The notes under the pieces were generated by a model. That model saw only the letters and a list, made by a program, of their open reading frames with translations. It was not told the DNA's origin and did not search any database. A stretch of DNA of 64,000 nucleotides, from NCBI GenBank assembly GCA_963665925.1, contig OY762511.1, positions 2,294,001 to 2,358,000 on the forward strand, in the 5' to 3' direction. Each line of letters starts with the position of its first letter. Position 1 is the stretch's first letter. Positions 17,020 to 25,323 of this stretch are shown here, piece by piece. Made by a program: the position numbers and the translations under genes. This DNA comes from G963665925 sp963665925. GTDB taxonomy: Bacteria > Bacillota > Clostridia > Peptostreptococcales > Acidaminobacteraceae.

Positions 17020-18777
17020 ATGAAGAAAACTAAAATCGTATGTACGATTGGTCCAGCGAGTGAAAAGAAAGAAATTTTTACAGAACTTGTAAAAAACGGT
17101 CTTAATGTAGCAAGAATGAACTTTTCGCACGGAGATCACGCTGAACACCTTGCTAGAATTGAAACAGTGAAAGAAGTTCGTGAAGAGCTGGATGTTCCTG
17201 TATCAATTCTGCTGGACACAAAAGGTCCGGAAATCCGTACAGGTAAGTTCAGTGTACCAGTTGTTGATCTAGTAGAAGGTCAAGAATTCACACTGACAAC
17301 AGAAGAATACATGGGTGACCAGAATAAGTGTCAGATTTCTTACGAGGGACTTCCAAAAGACGTTGTTCCAGGAAACATGATTCTTATTGATGATGGCCTT
17401 GTTGGTCTTGAAGTTGTTGAAGTAAAAGGCAACGACATTGTTACAAAGGTTCTGAATGGCGGTCCTGTAAAGAACCATAAGGGTGTAAACGTACCGGGCG
17501 TTTCAATCAACCTGCCTGCAGTAACACCTAAGGACGAAGCGGATATCAAGTTCGGTATTGAAAATGGTATTGACTTCATTGCAGCTTCTTTCATCAGAAA
17601 GGCTGCTGACGTTCTTGAAATCAGAAAGATTCTTGAAGAAAACAATGCACATGATGTGCATATTATTTCTAAAATTGAAAACCAGGAAGGTCTTGACAAT
17701 CTAGAAGAAATTCTTGAAGTTTCAGATGGCCTCATGGTAGCACGTGGTGACCTTGGTGTTGAAATTCCAACAGAGCAGGTGCCACTGGCTCAAAAGCTTA
17801 TGATCAAGCGCTGCAACGAAATGGGCAAGCCGGTTATTACAGCTACACAAATGCTTGACTCTATGATCCGTAACCCGCGTCCTACACGTGCGGAAACTAC
17901 AGACGTTGCAAATGCAATCTTTGATGGTACAGATGCAATCATGCTTTCTGGTGAGACTGCTGCGGGTAAATACCCTGTTGAAGCGGTTAAGACAATGGCC
18001 GTAATCGCGACGGCTGCAGAAGGTTCTCTTGATTACGAGTCAGTGCTTAAGAATGTTCAAGCTTCAAAAACAGATGATACTGTGACTTATGCAGTTTCTC
18101 ACGCAACTGTGAACACGGCAATGGACCTGAACGCATCTGCGATTATTACTGCAACTGCATCTGGATTTACGGCTAGAAAAATCTCAAGATTCCGTCCGAG
18201 TGCGCCTGTTATTGCTGCAACATCATCTGACAAGGTAAGAAGAAAAATGAACCTTGTTTGGGGTGTACAGACAGTTAAAATTGAAAACGCAACAAGCACA
18301 GATGAAGTTTTCGACCTGGCTCTTGAAGCATCACGTGACGCTGGCTATGTTAAGAAGGGCGACCTGGTTGTTATGTCTGCTGGTGTTCCAGTAGGCGTTG
18401 CCGGTGCTACAAACCTTATGAAGGTTCACCTTGTAGGTGAAGTTCTGATTAAAGGAACTGGCGTTGGCAAAGATTCTCTAGCAGGCAGGGTTGCGATTGT
18501 CCGTTCACCAGAAGAAGCGGCAGCCAAGTTCAATGATGGTGATATCCTTGTTACAAACGCTACAGACAAAGACCTGATGCCATTTGTTGAAAAAGCATCA
18601 GCACTGATTGTTGAAGAAGGTGGATACACATCACATGCTGCAATCGTTGCACTTTCACTGAAAATCCCAGCTGTTGTAGGCGCTAAAAAAGCTACAGAGC
18701 TTCTAAAAGACGGGGAAACAGTGACAATCGATGCACAAAAGGGCATTGTTTACGAAGGTGAAGCTAGAATCCTTTAA
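17020..18777 (+). CDS. pyk: Pyruvate kinase with C-terminal PEP-utilizer-like domain
   Basis: Converts phosphoenolpyruvate and ADP to pyruvate and ATP. It is about 585 aa, longer than the usual 470 because of an extra C-terminal domain of about 110 residues carrying EEGGYTSHAAIVALSLKIPAVVG. This resembles the swivelling phosphohistidine domain of PEP synthase and is typical of Bacillus/Clostridium enzymes. Core motifs are TKIVCTIGPAS, NFSHGDH, LLDTKGPEIRTG, KIENQEGLDN, MVARGDLGVEIP, and ATQMLDSMIRNPRPTRAE. The ATG at 17020 is chosen since AAGGAG (17007-17012) is 7 bases away; a TTG one codon earlier is too close. Confidence 0.97.
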   Translation: MKKTKIVCTIGPASEKKEIFTELVKNGLNVARMNFSHGDHAEHLARIETVKEVREELDVPVSILLDTKGPEIRTGKFSVPVVDLVEGQEFTLTTEEYMGDQNKCQISYEGLPKDVVPGNMILIDDGLVGLEVVEVKGNDIVTKVLNGGPVKNHKGVNVPGVSINLPAVTPKDEADIKFGIENGIDFIAASFIRKAADVLEIRKILEENNAHDVHIISKIENQEGLDNLEEILEVSDGLMVARGDLGVEIPTEQVPLAQKLMIKRCNEMGKPVITATQMLDSMIRNPRPTRAETTDVANAIFDGTDAIMLSGETAAGKYPVEAVKTMAVIATAAEGSLDYESVLKNVQASKTDDTVTYAVSHATVNTAMDLNASAIITATASGFTARKISRFRPSAPVIAATSSDKVRRKMNLVWGVQTVKIENATSTDEVFDLALEASRDAGYVKKGDLVVMSAGVPVGVAGATNLMKVHLVGEVLIKGTGVGKDSLAGRVAIVRSPEEAAAKFNDGDILVTNATDKDLMPFVEKASALIVEEGGYTSHAAIVALSLKIPAVVGAKKATELLKDGETVTIDAQKGIVYEGEARIL

Positions 18778-18839
18778 TGGATGGGTGAAACCATAAAATT
18801 GAAAACTTCAGAGCCAGTTCGCAGGCTCTGGACAATATA

Positions 18840-18890
18840 AATCCAGCGGGTGCTGCATATGATAACATATGCGCATTCGCTGGATTTTTT
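18840..18890 (+). terminator. Terminator after pyk
   Basis: AATCCAGCG (18840-18848) pairs with CGCTGGATT (18878-18886), with an inner GCATATG (18855-18861) / CATATGC (18866-18872), and ends in a T-run. A smaller hairpin, CAGAGCC (18809-18815) / GGCTCTG (18824-18830), precedes it. Confidence 0.85.
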
Positions 18891-19053
18891 CATTCTGGGA
18901 GTTCTATCTCCAAGGTACTAAAATCGCGGAGATAGACAAGGACAGAGGGGGCACTCTCATTTTTCTGATATGGATTCATTCTTCGGGTATAAAATGCATT
19001 AACCCAGACCCTAGAGGGTATATATTGAGAAATAAGGAAATGGAGGTTATTCT

Positions 19054-20094
19054 ATGAGCTGGTCCCTAAAAGAGATATTTAAGAAACTTCTGCCGTGCTT
19101 TCTAATCTGTTTTCTCTTAATAGGGGCGCTTATAGGCTGTGCTGCCAATACAGGTACAGAAGAAGCAACATTTCCACCAGCAGACACCGCGGCAGAAAAT
19201 GATTCTGACAATAATGACGGAAACAGCGCTCCAGAAAAAAATCCTGATGAACCACATCAAGATGATTTTCTGTCACACCTTACTGAAACGGAAATAAAAT
19301 ACGTGGAGGCAGTTGGAGGTACAGGTGTGATCAGCTTCGGAACGGGCATCAACAGTTCAATTTATGAAGTGCTCGACGATGGCAGCAAGGCTGGATTCCA
19401 TTACAAGCTGGCACTTTCATTTGCTGAAGCCTTGGGACTGGAAGCTGAATTTGTCATTGTGCCCTTTGAAGATTACTTCAAGGTGGACGGCGAGTTTCCG
19501 GTGGGGGTAAAGACCATCGAAGATGAATTTTATACCCCGGATATATTTGAGGAAGTCCACATTATTGCAGACAACTTGACCATGACACCCTGGCGAAAAC
19601 GCATGATGTCCTTTTCTGAGATAATTCCGGTGGGGGTGGTCGTACTTACATCCGGTGAATACTATGTGGATACCCTCGATGACTTGAAATCCAAAACCAT
19701 TGCAGTTGTCGCCAAGACAACCTATGAGCAAATCGCACTTGATTTGAGTGTGTCAGAGAATCTGGACCTGAAATTCATTTTTGTAGAGTCCAGTGATCTC
19801 GCCTTAGAAAAGCTGATGGCAGGAGAAGCCGATTTTACATTAAAGGACAGCAATACTGCCTTTCATGACTTGAAAAACCACCCTGAGCTGAATGTAAACA
19901 TGGCTGTTGGTCCAGTAGGACAGGCCGCTTGGGCAGTAAAACGCGACAATGTTGTGCTTCAAGGCATTATTGATAAGTACATGGACTATGCACTGGAAAC
20001 TGGCATTATGGATGACATCTGGGAAGAGGAAATGGGCATATCCCTGCTGTCATATTCGAAGTTTTTAAATGTGCTTGAGAAGGACAGTGAATGA
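19054..20094 (+). CDS. Periplasmic-binding-protein-like lipoprotein (probable co-sensor)
   Basis: A 346 aa lipoprotein: charged N-terminus, hydrophobic stretch and lipobox ALIGC, then an Asp/Asn/Glu-rich linker of about 45 residues and a type 2 binding-protein domain of the amino-acid-binding (SBP_bac_3) kind. Visible features include AGFHYKLALSFAEALGLEAEF, the TPWRKRMMSFSEIIPVGVVV segment near the hinge, and KSKTIAVVAKTTYEQIALD. No transporter genes are adjacent. The histidine kinase gene begins 20 bases after the stop, so I infer that it presents a ligand to that kinase rather than to a permease. Confidence 0.8.
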   Translation: MSWSLKEIFKKLLPCFLICFLLIGALIGCAANTGTEEATFPPADTAAENDSDNNDGNSAPEKNPDEPHQDDFLSHLTETEIKYVEAVGGTGVISFGTGINSSIYEVLDDGSKAGFHYKLALSFAEALGLEAEFVIVPFEDYFKVDGEFPVGVKTIEDEFYTPDIFEEVHIIADNLTMTPWRKRMMSFSEIIPVGVVVLTSGEYYVDTLDDLKSKTIAVVAKTTYEQIALDLSVSENLDLKFIFVESSDLALEKLMAGEADFTLKDSNTAFHDLKNHPELNVNMAVGPVGQAAWAVKRDNVVLQGIIDKYMDYALETGIMDDIWEEEMGISLLSYSKFLNVLEKDSE

Positions 20095-20113
20095 ACATAT
20101 TGCAGGTGATCGT

Positions 20114-21616
20114 ATGAGATATCGTGTGCGTCTTCAAATGAATATGGTGCCGATTTTGCTGCTTTCTGTGCTCATTGTGACATTGAGCTTCATTACACTT
20201 CTGACAACGCGAACCGACGCATTTCAGGAGAATATCATGCGGTATCGGTTGCGTGTTGTGTATGAGTTTTCAAAGGCGGAGTACGATACGCTTGAGCGTG
20301 TCAATTTGCTGGAATCAGCACGTTATGTCAATGAATCAAAAGAACGGATCTTTGATTTTATTGAGGGAACAGAAATTCCAGGTGGTCACTTTCGGATTTT
20401 TGATTCTGAAGGGAAGGCTGTATACACGGCGGGTGGAGAGCAGCTCGTTCCTGAACAGGACTCTGCGCGCCAGGGGCTAACCTCTGGACGCAATTTGGAA
20501 AACACACTGATACGCTATCAAGTCGGTTCTAAAGACTACCTTATTATGTATGACTATCTGGAATCCTGGGACTGGTATATAGTTGTCGTTGCAGATCGGA
20601 GCATTGTCTACAAGGATGTTGACAGGGCGGTTCTGCTTTCGGTCCTCTATGGGTTCAGTGCAGTTGCGGTAGCGCTTTTTTCCATCCATCTGATTACACG
20701 GAGCATTTCAAAGCCTGTTGAAAATATGACCCAGACTGCACTTGCAATGCGCGATGGCGAGTACAGTGCACGGGTAAGCATAGAGAGCGAAGACGAGCTT
20801 GGAGAGCTGGCGCAAGCCTTTAACAGCATGGCACAGGACATAGAGGGGAACTTCACACAAATCAGGGCCAAGTCAGAGAGCCTGTCGCTGCTGGCTTCCT
20901 TTGCAGCAGGTATGGCCCATGATCTGAAAACACCGCTGGGAAATTCAAATACCGTGATTTCCTATATGGACAAGGAGCTTAATGCGCTCATGCGGGCATA
21001 TGAAGATGGCAAGCTTTCAAATATGATGATGAAAGAGTATTTTAAAGAGGCCACAGATGCCATTTCCATTTTGACAAAAAATATGAACCAGGCCACAGAG
21101 CTTGTTTCTGGATATAAAACGGTTTCTGTAGACCAGTTGAACCGTGAAAAGAGATGGGTGGACCTTTATGAATATGTCGATGAGATTATTCACACCTTGA
21201 AACCGAGAATCAGAAAGGCAAATGTCATAGTTGAAAACAGGGTAGATGAGGATATTCACATTTGGACCTACCCCGGGGCCATATCACAAATTGTTACCAA
21301 CCTGATTCTCAATTCCATCGTCCACGGGTTCGAAAACACCCAGTCTGGAAAAATCGAAATTGAGGCGAGGCGGGAAGACCCTTACATTGTCATTATATAC
21401 AGCGATGATGGGAGTGGGATTTCCGAAGAGAATATTCAGCATATCTATGATGCCTTTTTCACAACCAAACACGATAAGGGCGGCAGCGGCCTTGGCATGC
21501 ACATTATCTACAATCTGGTAAAATCCCTTCTTGGTGGCACAGTCAAGTGTGAGAGCAAGCTAGGTGAAGGGGTTAAGTTTACAATAGTTTTCCCGGATGA
21601 ATCACACATTTCATGA
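20114..21616 (+). CDS. Membrane sensor histidine kinase
   Basis: About 500 aa. There is a transmembrane helix near residues 10-30, an extracytoplasmic sensor region of about 140 residues, a second helix (LYGFSAVAVALFSIHLI), a HAMP domain (RSISKPVENM to about residue 255), and a phosphoacceptor region FAAGMAHDLKTPLGNS with His269. The HATPase domain has its N-box LILNSIVHGFEN, G1 box DDGSGI and G2 box GGSGLGMHI. The start at 20114 is taken because AGGTGAT precedes it; an ATG at 20069 lies inside the upstream gene. No response regulator is adjacent. The upstream lipoprotein is the likely sensing partner (inference). Confidence 0.85.
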   Translation: MRYRVRLQMNMVPILLLSVLIVTLSFITLLTTRTDAFQENIMRYRLRVVYEFSKAEYDTLERVNLLESARYVNESKERIFDFIEGTEIPGGHFRIFDSEGKAVYTAGGEQLVPEQDSARQGLTSGRNLENTLIRYQVGSKDYLIMYDYLESWDWYIVVVADRSIVYKDVDRAVLLSVLYGFSAVAVALFSIHLITRSISKPVENMTQTALAMRDGEYSARVSIESEDELGELAQAFNSMAQDIEGNFTQIRAKSESLSLLASFAAGMAHDLKTPLGNSNTVISYMDKELNALMRAYEDGKLSNMMMKEYFKEATDAISILTKNMNQATELVSGYKTVSVDQLNREKRWVDLYEYVDEIIHTLKPRIRKANVIVENRVDEDIHIWTYPGAISQIVTNLILNSIVHGFENTQSGKIEIEARREDPYIVIIYSDDGSGISEENIQHIYDAFFTTKHDKGGSGLGMHIIYNLVKSLLGGTVKCESKLGEGVKFTIVFPDESHIS

Positions 21617-21653
21617 TAAAATAGTCTCTGAGATTATGTTAGGAGTGAAATGA

Positions 21654-22067
21654 ATGTACAAGCATGATGCGGTTATTAGACCGAGATATGAAGAAACAGA
21701 TCAGATGGGTGTAATTTATCACGGGAATTACTATACATGGTTTGAGGTGGGACGGTCGGCTTTTTTCAGGTCCCTTGGATACACCTATAAACGTCTTGAG
21801 GCGGAAGGGATCATTTTGCCGGTTGTCGAAAGCGGATGCAGGCATATCAAACCCGCTCTTTACGATGAGGAGGTTCTGATAAGAACCCATGTGGCATCAC
21901 AAAAAGGTGTACGCATCGAGTTTAAGTACGAAGTACTCAGAAAGGAAGACGAGGTGCTTCTGGCAGAGGGCAGAACACTGCACGCCTTTGTTGGCAGAGA
22001 TTTGAAGCCGCTGAGAATCCGTGCCTTGAGTGAGGAATTCAGGGCCGTGCTCGAACGTATAAAATAG
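21654..22067 (+). CDS. YbgC/4HBT-family acyl-CoA thioesterase
   Basis: A hotdog-fold thioesterase of 137 aa. The family hydrolyses acyl-CoA esters. The catalytic motif YEETDQMGVIYHGNYYTWFE near the N-terminus carries the active-site aspartate (D16) and the HGNY signature. The C-terminal half has the expected beta strands (VRIEFKYEVLRKEDEVLLAEG). The substrate chain length cannot be inferred. It faces the minus-strand GerMN gene across a bidirectional terminator. Confidence 0.85.
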   Translation: MYKHDAVIRPRYEETDQMGVIYHGNYYTWFEVGRSAFFRSLGYTYKRLEAEGIILPVVESGCRHIKPALYDEEVLIRTHVASQKGVRIEFKYEVLRKEDEVLLAEGRTLHAFVGRDLKPLRIRALSEEFRAVLERIK

Positions 22068-22075
22068 CCATAAGA

Positions 22076-22112
22076 AAAGCGCTGTCATCAGAAAAGTTGA
22101 TGACAGCGCTTT
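22076..22112. terminator. Bidirectional terminator between convergent genes
   Basis: A 15-base perfect stem, 22076-22090 (AAAGCGCTGTCATCA) with 22098-22112, loop GAAAAGT, with A-rich and T-rich flanks serving both strands. Confidence 0.85.
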
Positions 22113-22124
22113 GTTTGTATTTTG

Positions 22125-23495
22125 TTACTGCTCCATATTGATGTAGCGGTCCGGTTTAAATGTTTCACCCAGTGTATAGGAGAACAGCATGCCGTCCTGT
22201 GAAGACGCAGTTTGCAGTTGTATCTGTTCGACACCAGGCAGGGAGCACATGGACTGGACAATACTGTCCATCATCAGCTGACCCATCTTGGCGTTGCCCT
22301 CATAAGCCTCAAATACAGAATCACTGAGTGTAAGCGTGAGAACATCATTTTCAAGTCTTGCCCCTTCAAGCTCAACCTCAGGTGGGACAGGACTGAGTAA
22401 AGCGTCTTGACCCATCGTGCTGCGTTGAAGCTCTTTGAAGAGGTCTGGAGCAGTTACAGCAGCGTCAGACTCAAGAGGAACGAGATACATGTGTGCAGAT
22501 TCTGTGAGCAGTCCCATATAAACCTTTGCGCTTTCTGGTCTTGGATAGGTCTTTCTCAGATCGAAACCGTTCAGTGGTGTTGTATCCTTGTTGTCCACTG
22601 AGAACTTGACGTATGAGACATTCTCAATATGTGTCATGGTATTGATGAGAGAATGCATCATAAGGAAAGTGTCATCCTCATTCGATGTAAACGGCCCATT
22701 CTCATAGCTGTTTGTTTCAAGACGGACCACTTCTGTTTCCGTAGAAAAACGGGCAGCAGGCACATAAGGCGCCGGTGATACAGGATCAAGACCGCTATTT
22801 TCTCCGGGTCCATCGCGAAGGGCGTTGAGGGTTGTGCGGATAAGATTGCCTGAATAATTGATTTCACGGGATACAGGAACGAGATATTCGCGTGTTGTAT
22901 CGGTGAAATAAAGGGTAAGTATCTTATTGCGATTATCCGGTTTTGCTTTGCTACTGTTATATGTAAAACTATCACTATAGTAACTTGCGTTTGCAGTCAT
23001 TTCAAAATCGCTTTTCAGCTGGTCGCTTCCTGATTGAATTGACAGCTGATAATGCCCAGTATTCAATTCAAGTGCTTCTTTGGAAATGGATACATTTAAA
23101 TTGAGGGTGTCATCGGTGATTGTGTAAGTACATAAGGTTTTAAAGTCTTCAGCATCAATCTTCTTTGCAATGCTGCCGGTAGCGTCGCCGGTGTTTGTAT
23201 AGATGTCGATTTCAAAGGTGTCGAGAATCTTGAGAAGGGTCTCGGTTTCCAGTCCGCGTGCGCCTGTAAAGGGAATATCAATCGCCTCAGGGTTGTATAA
23301 ATAGTTTTCAGATACACCCACGTAAGCAAGCTGATATGTCTTTTCGTTTTCTGTTTCATCAGGAACGGTCTCTTGGGGTTCATCAGCTTCAGGGAAACTG
23401 ATGTTCAGGTTGAGAATATCTGTGTTAATGGGTACGGCTGATGCTGTGAATGCAATGATGAGTATTAGAAGCACATTGGCTAATATTCGCGACAT
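22125..23495 (-). CDS. Secreted protein with two GerMN domains
   Basis: A 456 aa exported protein (N-terminal hydrophobic segment VLLILIIAFTASAV). The C-terminal half has two tandem GerMN domains. The first, near residues 190-320, contains LTLYFTDTTREYLVPVSREI. The second, near residues 335-445, contains AKVYMGLLTESAHMYLVPLE and ends in SMCSLPGVEQIQL. GerM in Bacillus is a spore germination and cortex-related lipoprotein, but GerMN domains also occur in non-sporulation proteins, so this alone does not prove sporulation. The N-terminal half (acidic, then a beta-rich region) is unassigned. GGAGG lies just before the ATG. It is transcribed convergently with the thioesterase gene. Confidence 0.8.
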   Translation of the reverse strand: MSRILANVLLILIIAFTASAVPINTDILNLNISFPEADEPQETVPDETENEKTYQLAYVGVSENYLYNPEAIDIPFTGARGLETETLLKILDTFEIDIYTNTGDATGSIAKKIDAEDFKTLCTYTITDDTLNLNVSISKEALELNTGHYQLSIQSGSDQLKSDFEMTANASYYSDSFTYNSSKAKPDNRNKILTLYFTDTTREYLVPVSREINYSGNLIRTTLNALRDGPGENSGLDPVSPAPYVPAARFSTETEVVRLETNSYENGPFTSNEDDTFLMMHSLINTMTHIENVSYVKFSVDNKDTTPLNGFDLRKTYPRPESAKVYMGLLTESAHMYLVPLESDAAVTAPDLFKELQRSTMGQDALLSPVPPEVELEGARLENDVLTLTLSDSVFEAYEGNAKMGQLMMDSIVQSMCSLPGVEQIQLQTASSQDGMLFSYTLGETFKPDRYINMEQ

Positions 23496-23686
23496 AAAAT
23501 CCTCCCTGTGTATTTTCCCGATTCAAAGCATATTTGCCAGATCCTATCGGGTAACGATGTCTAAGACTATTATAAAATAATTATTGAATTAATGCCATTG
23601 GTGATATATATTTTATGTTGAGCTTTTAATAGCTCAAAGAATTGAAAAAGCTTAGCTTGAGAAAATTCAGGCTGGAGGGAAGATAA

Positions 23687-25051
23687 ATGAGCATACCAGT
23701 AGAAAAAAATCAGGAAATCAAAATCGATATTACAAGTATGGGAGAAGCTGGAGAAGGCATAGGGAAGATTGATGGCTTTACCGTCTTTGTTCAGGATGCC
23801 ATAGTGGGTGACCACGTTCTTGCAAAGCTCATAAAGGTTAAGAAGGCCTATGCAGTTGGAAAGCTTCTGAGGATACTTGAGCCCTCTGATGATAGAACCC
23901 AGCCTCCTTGTCCATATGCGGAAAAATGCGGCGGCTGCCAGATACAGCATATGACCTACCATGCTCAGCTGAGACAGAAACATGATTTTGTACAGTCCGC
24001 ACTTGATCGGATTGCGAAGATAGATGTAGAGGCCCAACCTGTCATTGGGATGGATGAGCCATTCAGATACAGAAACAAGGGACAGTATCCGGTGGGCGGC
24101 GATGAAACAAGGCCGCTGATTGGTTTTTACAGGGCGAGAAGCCATGATGTCATCGATGTAAAAGCCTGTCTGCTTCAAAGCGAGGCGGCAGATGGGGTTG
24201 TTGAACTGATTCGTAAGGCGATTGTCGTCAACAAATGGAAGATTTATGATGAAAAAACGCGCAAGGGTCTTTTAAGACATGTTCTTATACGTTCAGCTTA
24301 CAAGACGGGTGATATCATGATTGTCTTCGTGGTGAATGGCAGTAAGCTGCCAGGCATGAAAAACCTGATAGACGCACTGACAAACGCCTATGATGAGGTT
24401 AAAAGCGTCATTATCAATGAGAACAAAAGTACTGGCAATCGCGTGTTGGGGTATAAGAACAAGACCATCTGGGGTGCCGATAAGATAACAGACTATATTG
24501 GGGATCTGAGCTTCGAGATTTCTCCGCTGTCATTCTTCCAGGTCAATCCTGTTCAGACGGAAAAGCTCTATGGAAAAGCCCTGGAGTTTGCTGAATTGAC
24601 GGGTGAAGAAACGGTTTTTGACATTTACTGCGGCATTGGTTCGATTTCGCTCTTTCTTGCCCAGAAAGCAAAGCGGGTTATTGGTGTCGAAATTGTGGAA
24701 GACGCCATACTGGATGCACGCGCCAATGCACTAAGAAATGGACTGGACAATACCGAGTTCCACGTTGGGGCAGCTGAAACCCTTATTCCTGAGCTCTATG
24801 AAAAGGGCTACAAGGCGGACGTTGTGGTGGTCGACCCACCAAGAAAGGGTTGCGAGCAGATCGTCCTCGAGACCATTGCCAACATGAAGCCAAAGCGTAT
24901 TGTCTATGTTTCATGCAAGCCATCAACGCTGGCAAGAGACCTAAGAATTCTTGAAGACCTGGGCTACAAAACGCAGCAGGTTCAGCCGGTTGACATGTTC
25001 CCGCATACGGGGCATGTGGAATGTGTGGTAGAGCTCGTTAAACCAGATTAA
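23687..25051 (+). CDS. rlmD: 23S rRNA (uracil-5)-methyltransferase, RlmD/RlmCD type
   Basis: A SAM-dependent RNA m5U methyltransferase of the RumA/TrmA family, 454 aa. Domains: N-terminal TRAM RNA-binding domain (residues 5-65), an iron-sulfur motif CPYAEKCGGCQIQ with the fourth cysteine in VKACLLQ, the SAM site FDIYCGIGSISLFLAQ, DPPRKGCEQ, and the catalytic cysteine in YVSCKPSTLARDL. Gram-positive members often modify two 23S positions (RlmCD), so the precise target is uncertain. The ATG follows GGAGG. A terminator follows at 25110. Confidence 0.93.
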   Translation: MSIPVEKNQEIKIDITSMGEAGEGIGKIDGFTVFVQDAIVGDHVLAKLIKVKKAYAVGKLLRILEPSDDRTQPPCPYAEKCGGCQIQHMTYHAQLRQKHDFVQSALDRIAKIDVEAQPVIGMDEPFRYRNKGQYPVGGDETRPLIGFYRARSHDVIDVKACLLQSEAADGVVELIRKAIVVNKWKIYDEKTRKGLLRHVLIRSAYKTGDIMIVFVVNGSKLPGMKNLIDALTNAYDEVKSVIINENKSTGNRVLGYKNKTIWGADKITDYIGDLSFEISPLSFFQVNPVQTEKLYGKALEFAELTGEETVFDIYCGIGSISLFLAQKAKRVIGVEIVEDAILDARANALRNGLDNTEFHVGAAETLIPELYEKGYKADVVVVDPPRKGCEQIVLETIANMKPKRIVYVSCKPSTLARDLRILEDLGYKTQQVQPVDMFPHTGHVECVVELVKPD

Positions 25052-25109
25052 GCACAATGGTTCAAATATATTGCACTTATTTTTAATGAGTGTGGAAACG
25101 CATCAATTA

Positions 25110-25143
25110 GGGGTGGATAATCGAATTATCCACCCCTTAATTT
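25110..25143 (+). terminator. Terminator after rlmD
   Basis: GGGGTGGATAAT (25110-25121), loop CGA, ATTATCCACCCC (25125-25136), then TTAATTTTT. Confidence 0.8.
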
Positions 25144-25323
25144 TTGACTATTTTCCTTTCTTACGCCTAACCCACCTTTTTTTACGCAAACTCTTCTTAA
25201 TATAAGCGTTTAATTAGCGTTACTATTAAGGACGTATCCGAATGAAGACCAAAGGCAATCGGTATGATAAAATTGGTTTAAGATCAGTAATTAGTTTAAT
25301 CTATATCAATGTTGAGAGGTACT

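Noticed and set aside
18869..19057. 62-codon open frame before the binding-protein lipoprotein gene
   Set aside because: It begins inside the pyk terminator, has no ribosome site and looks like no protein family.
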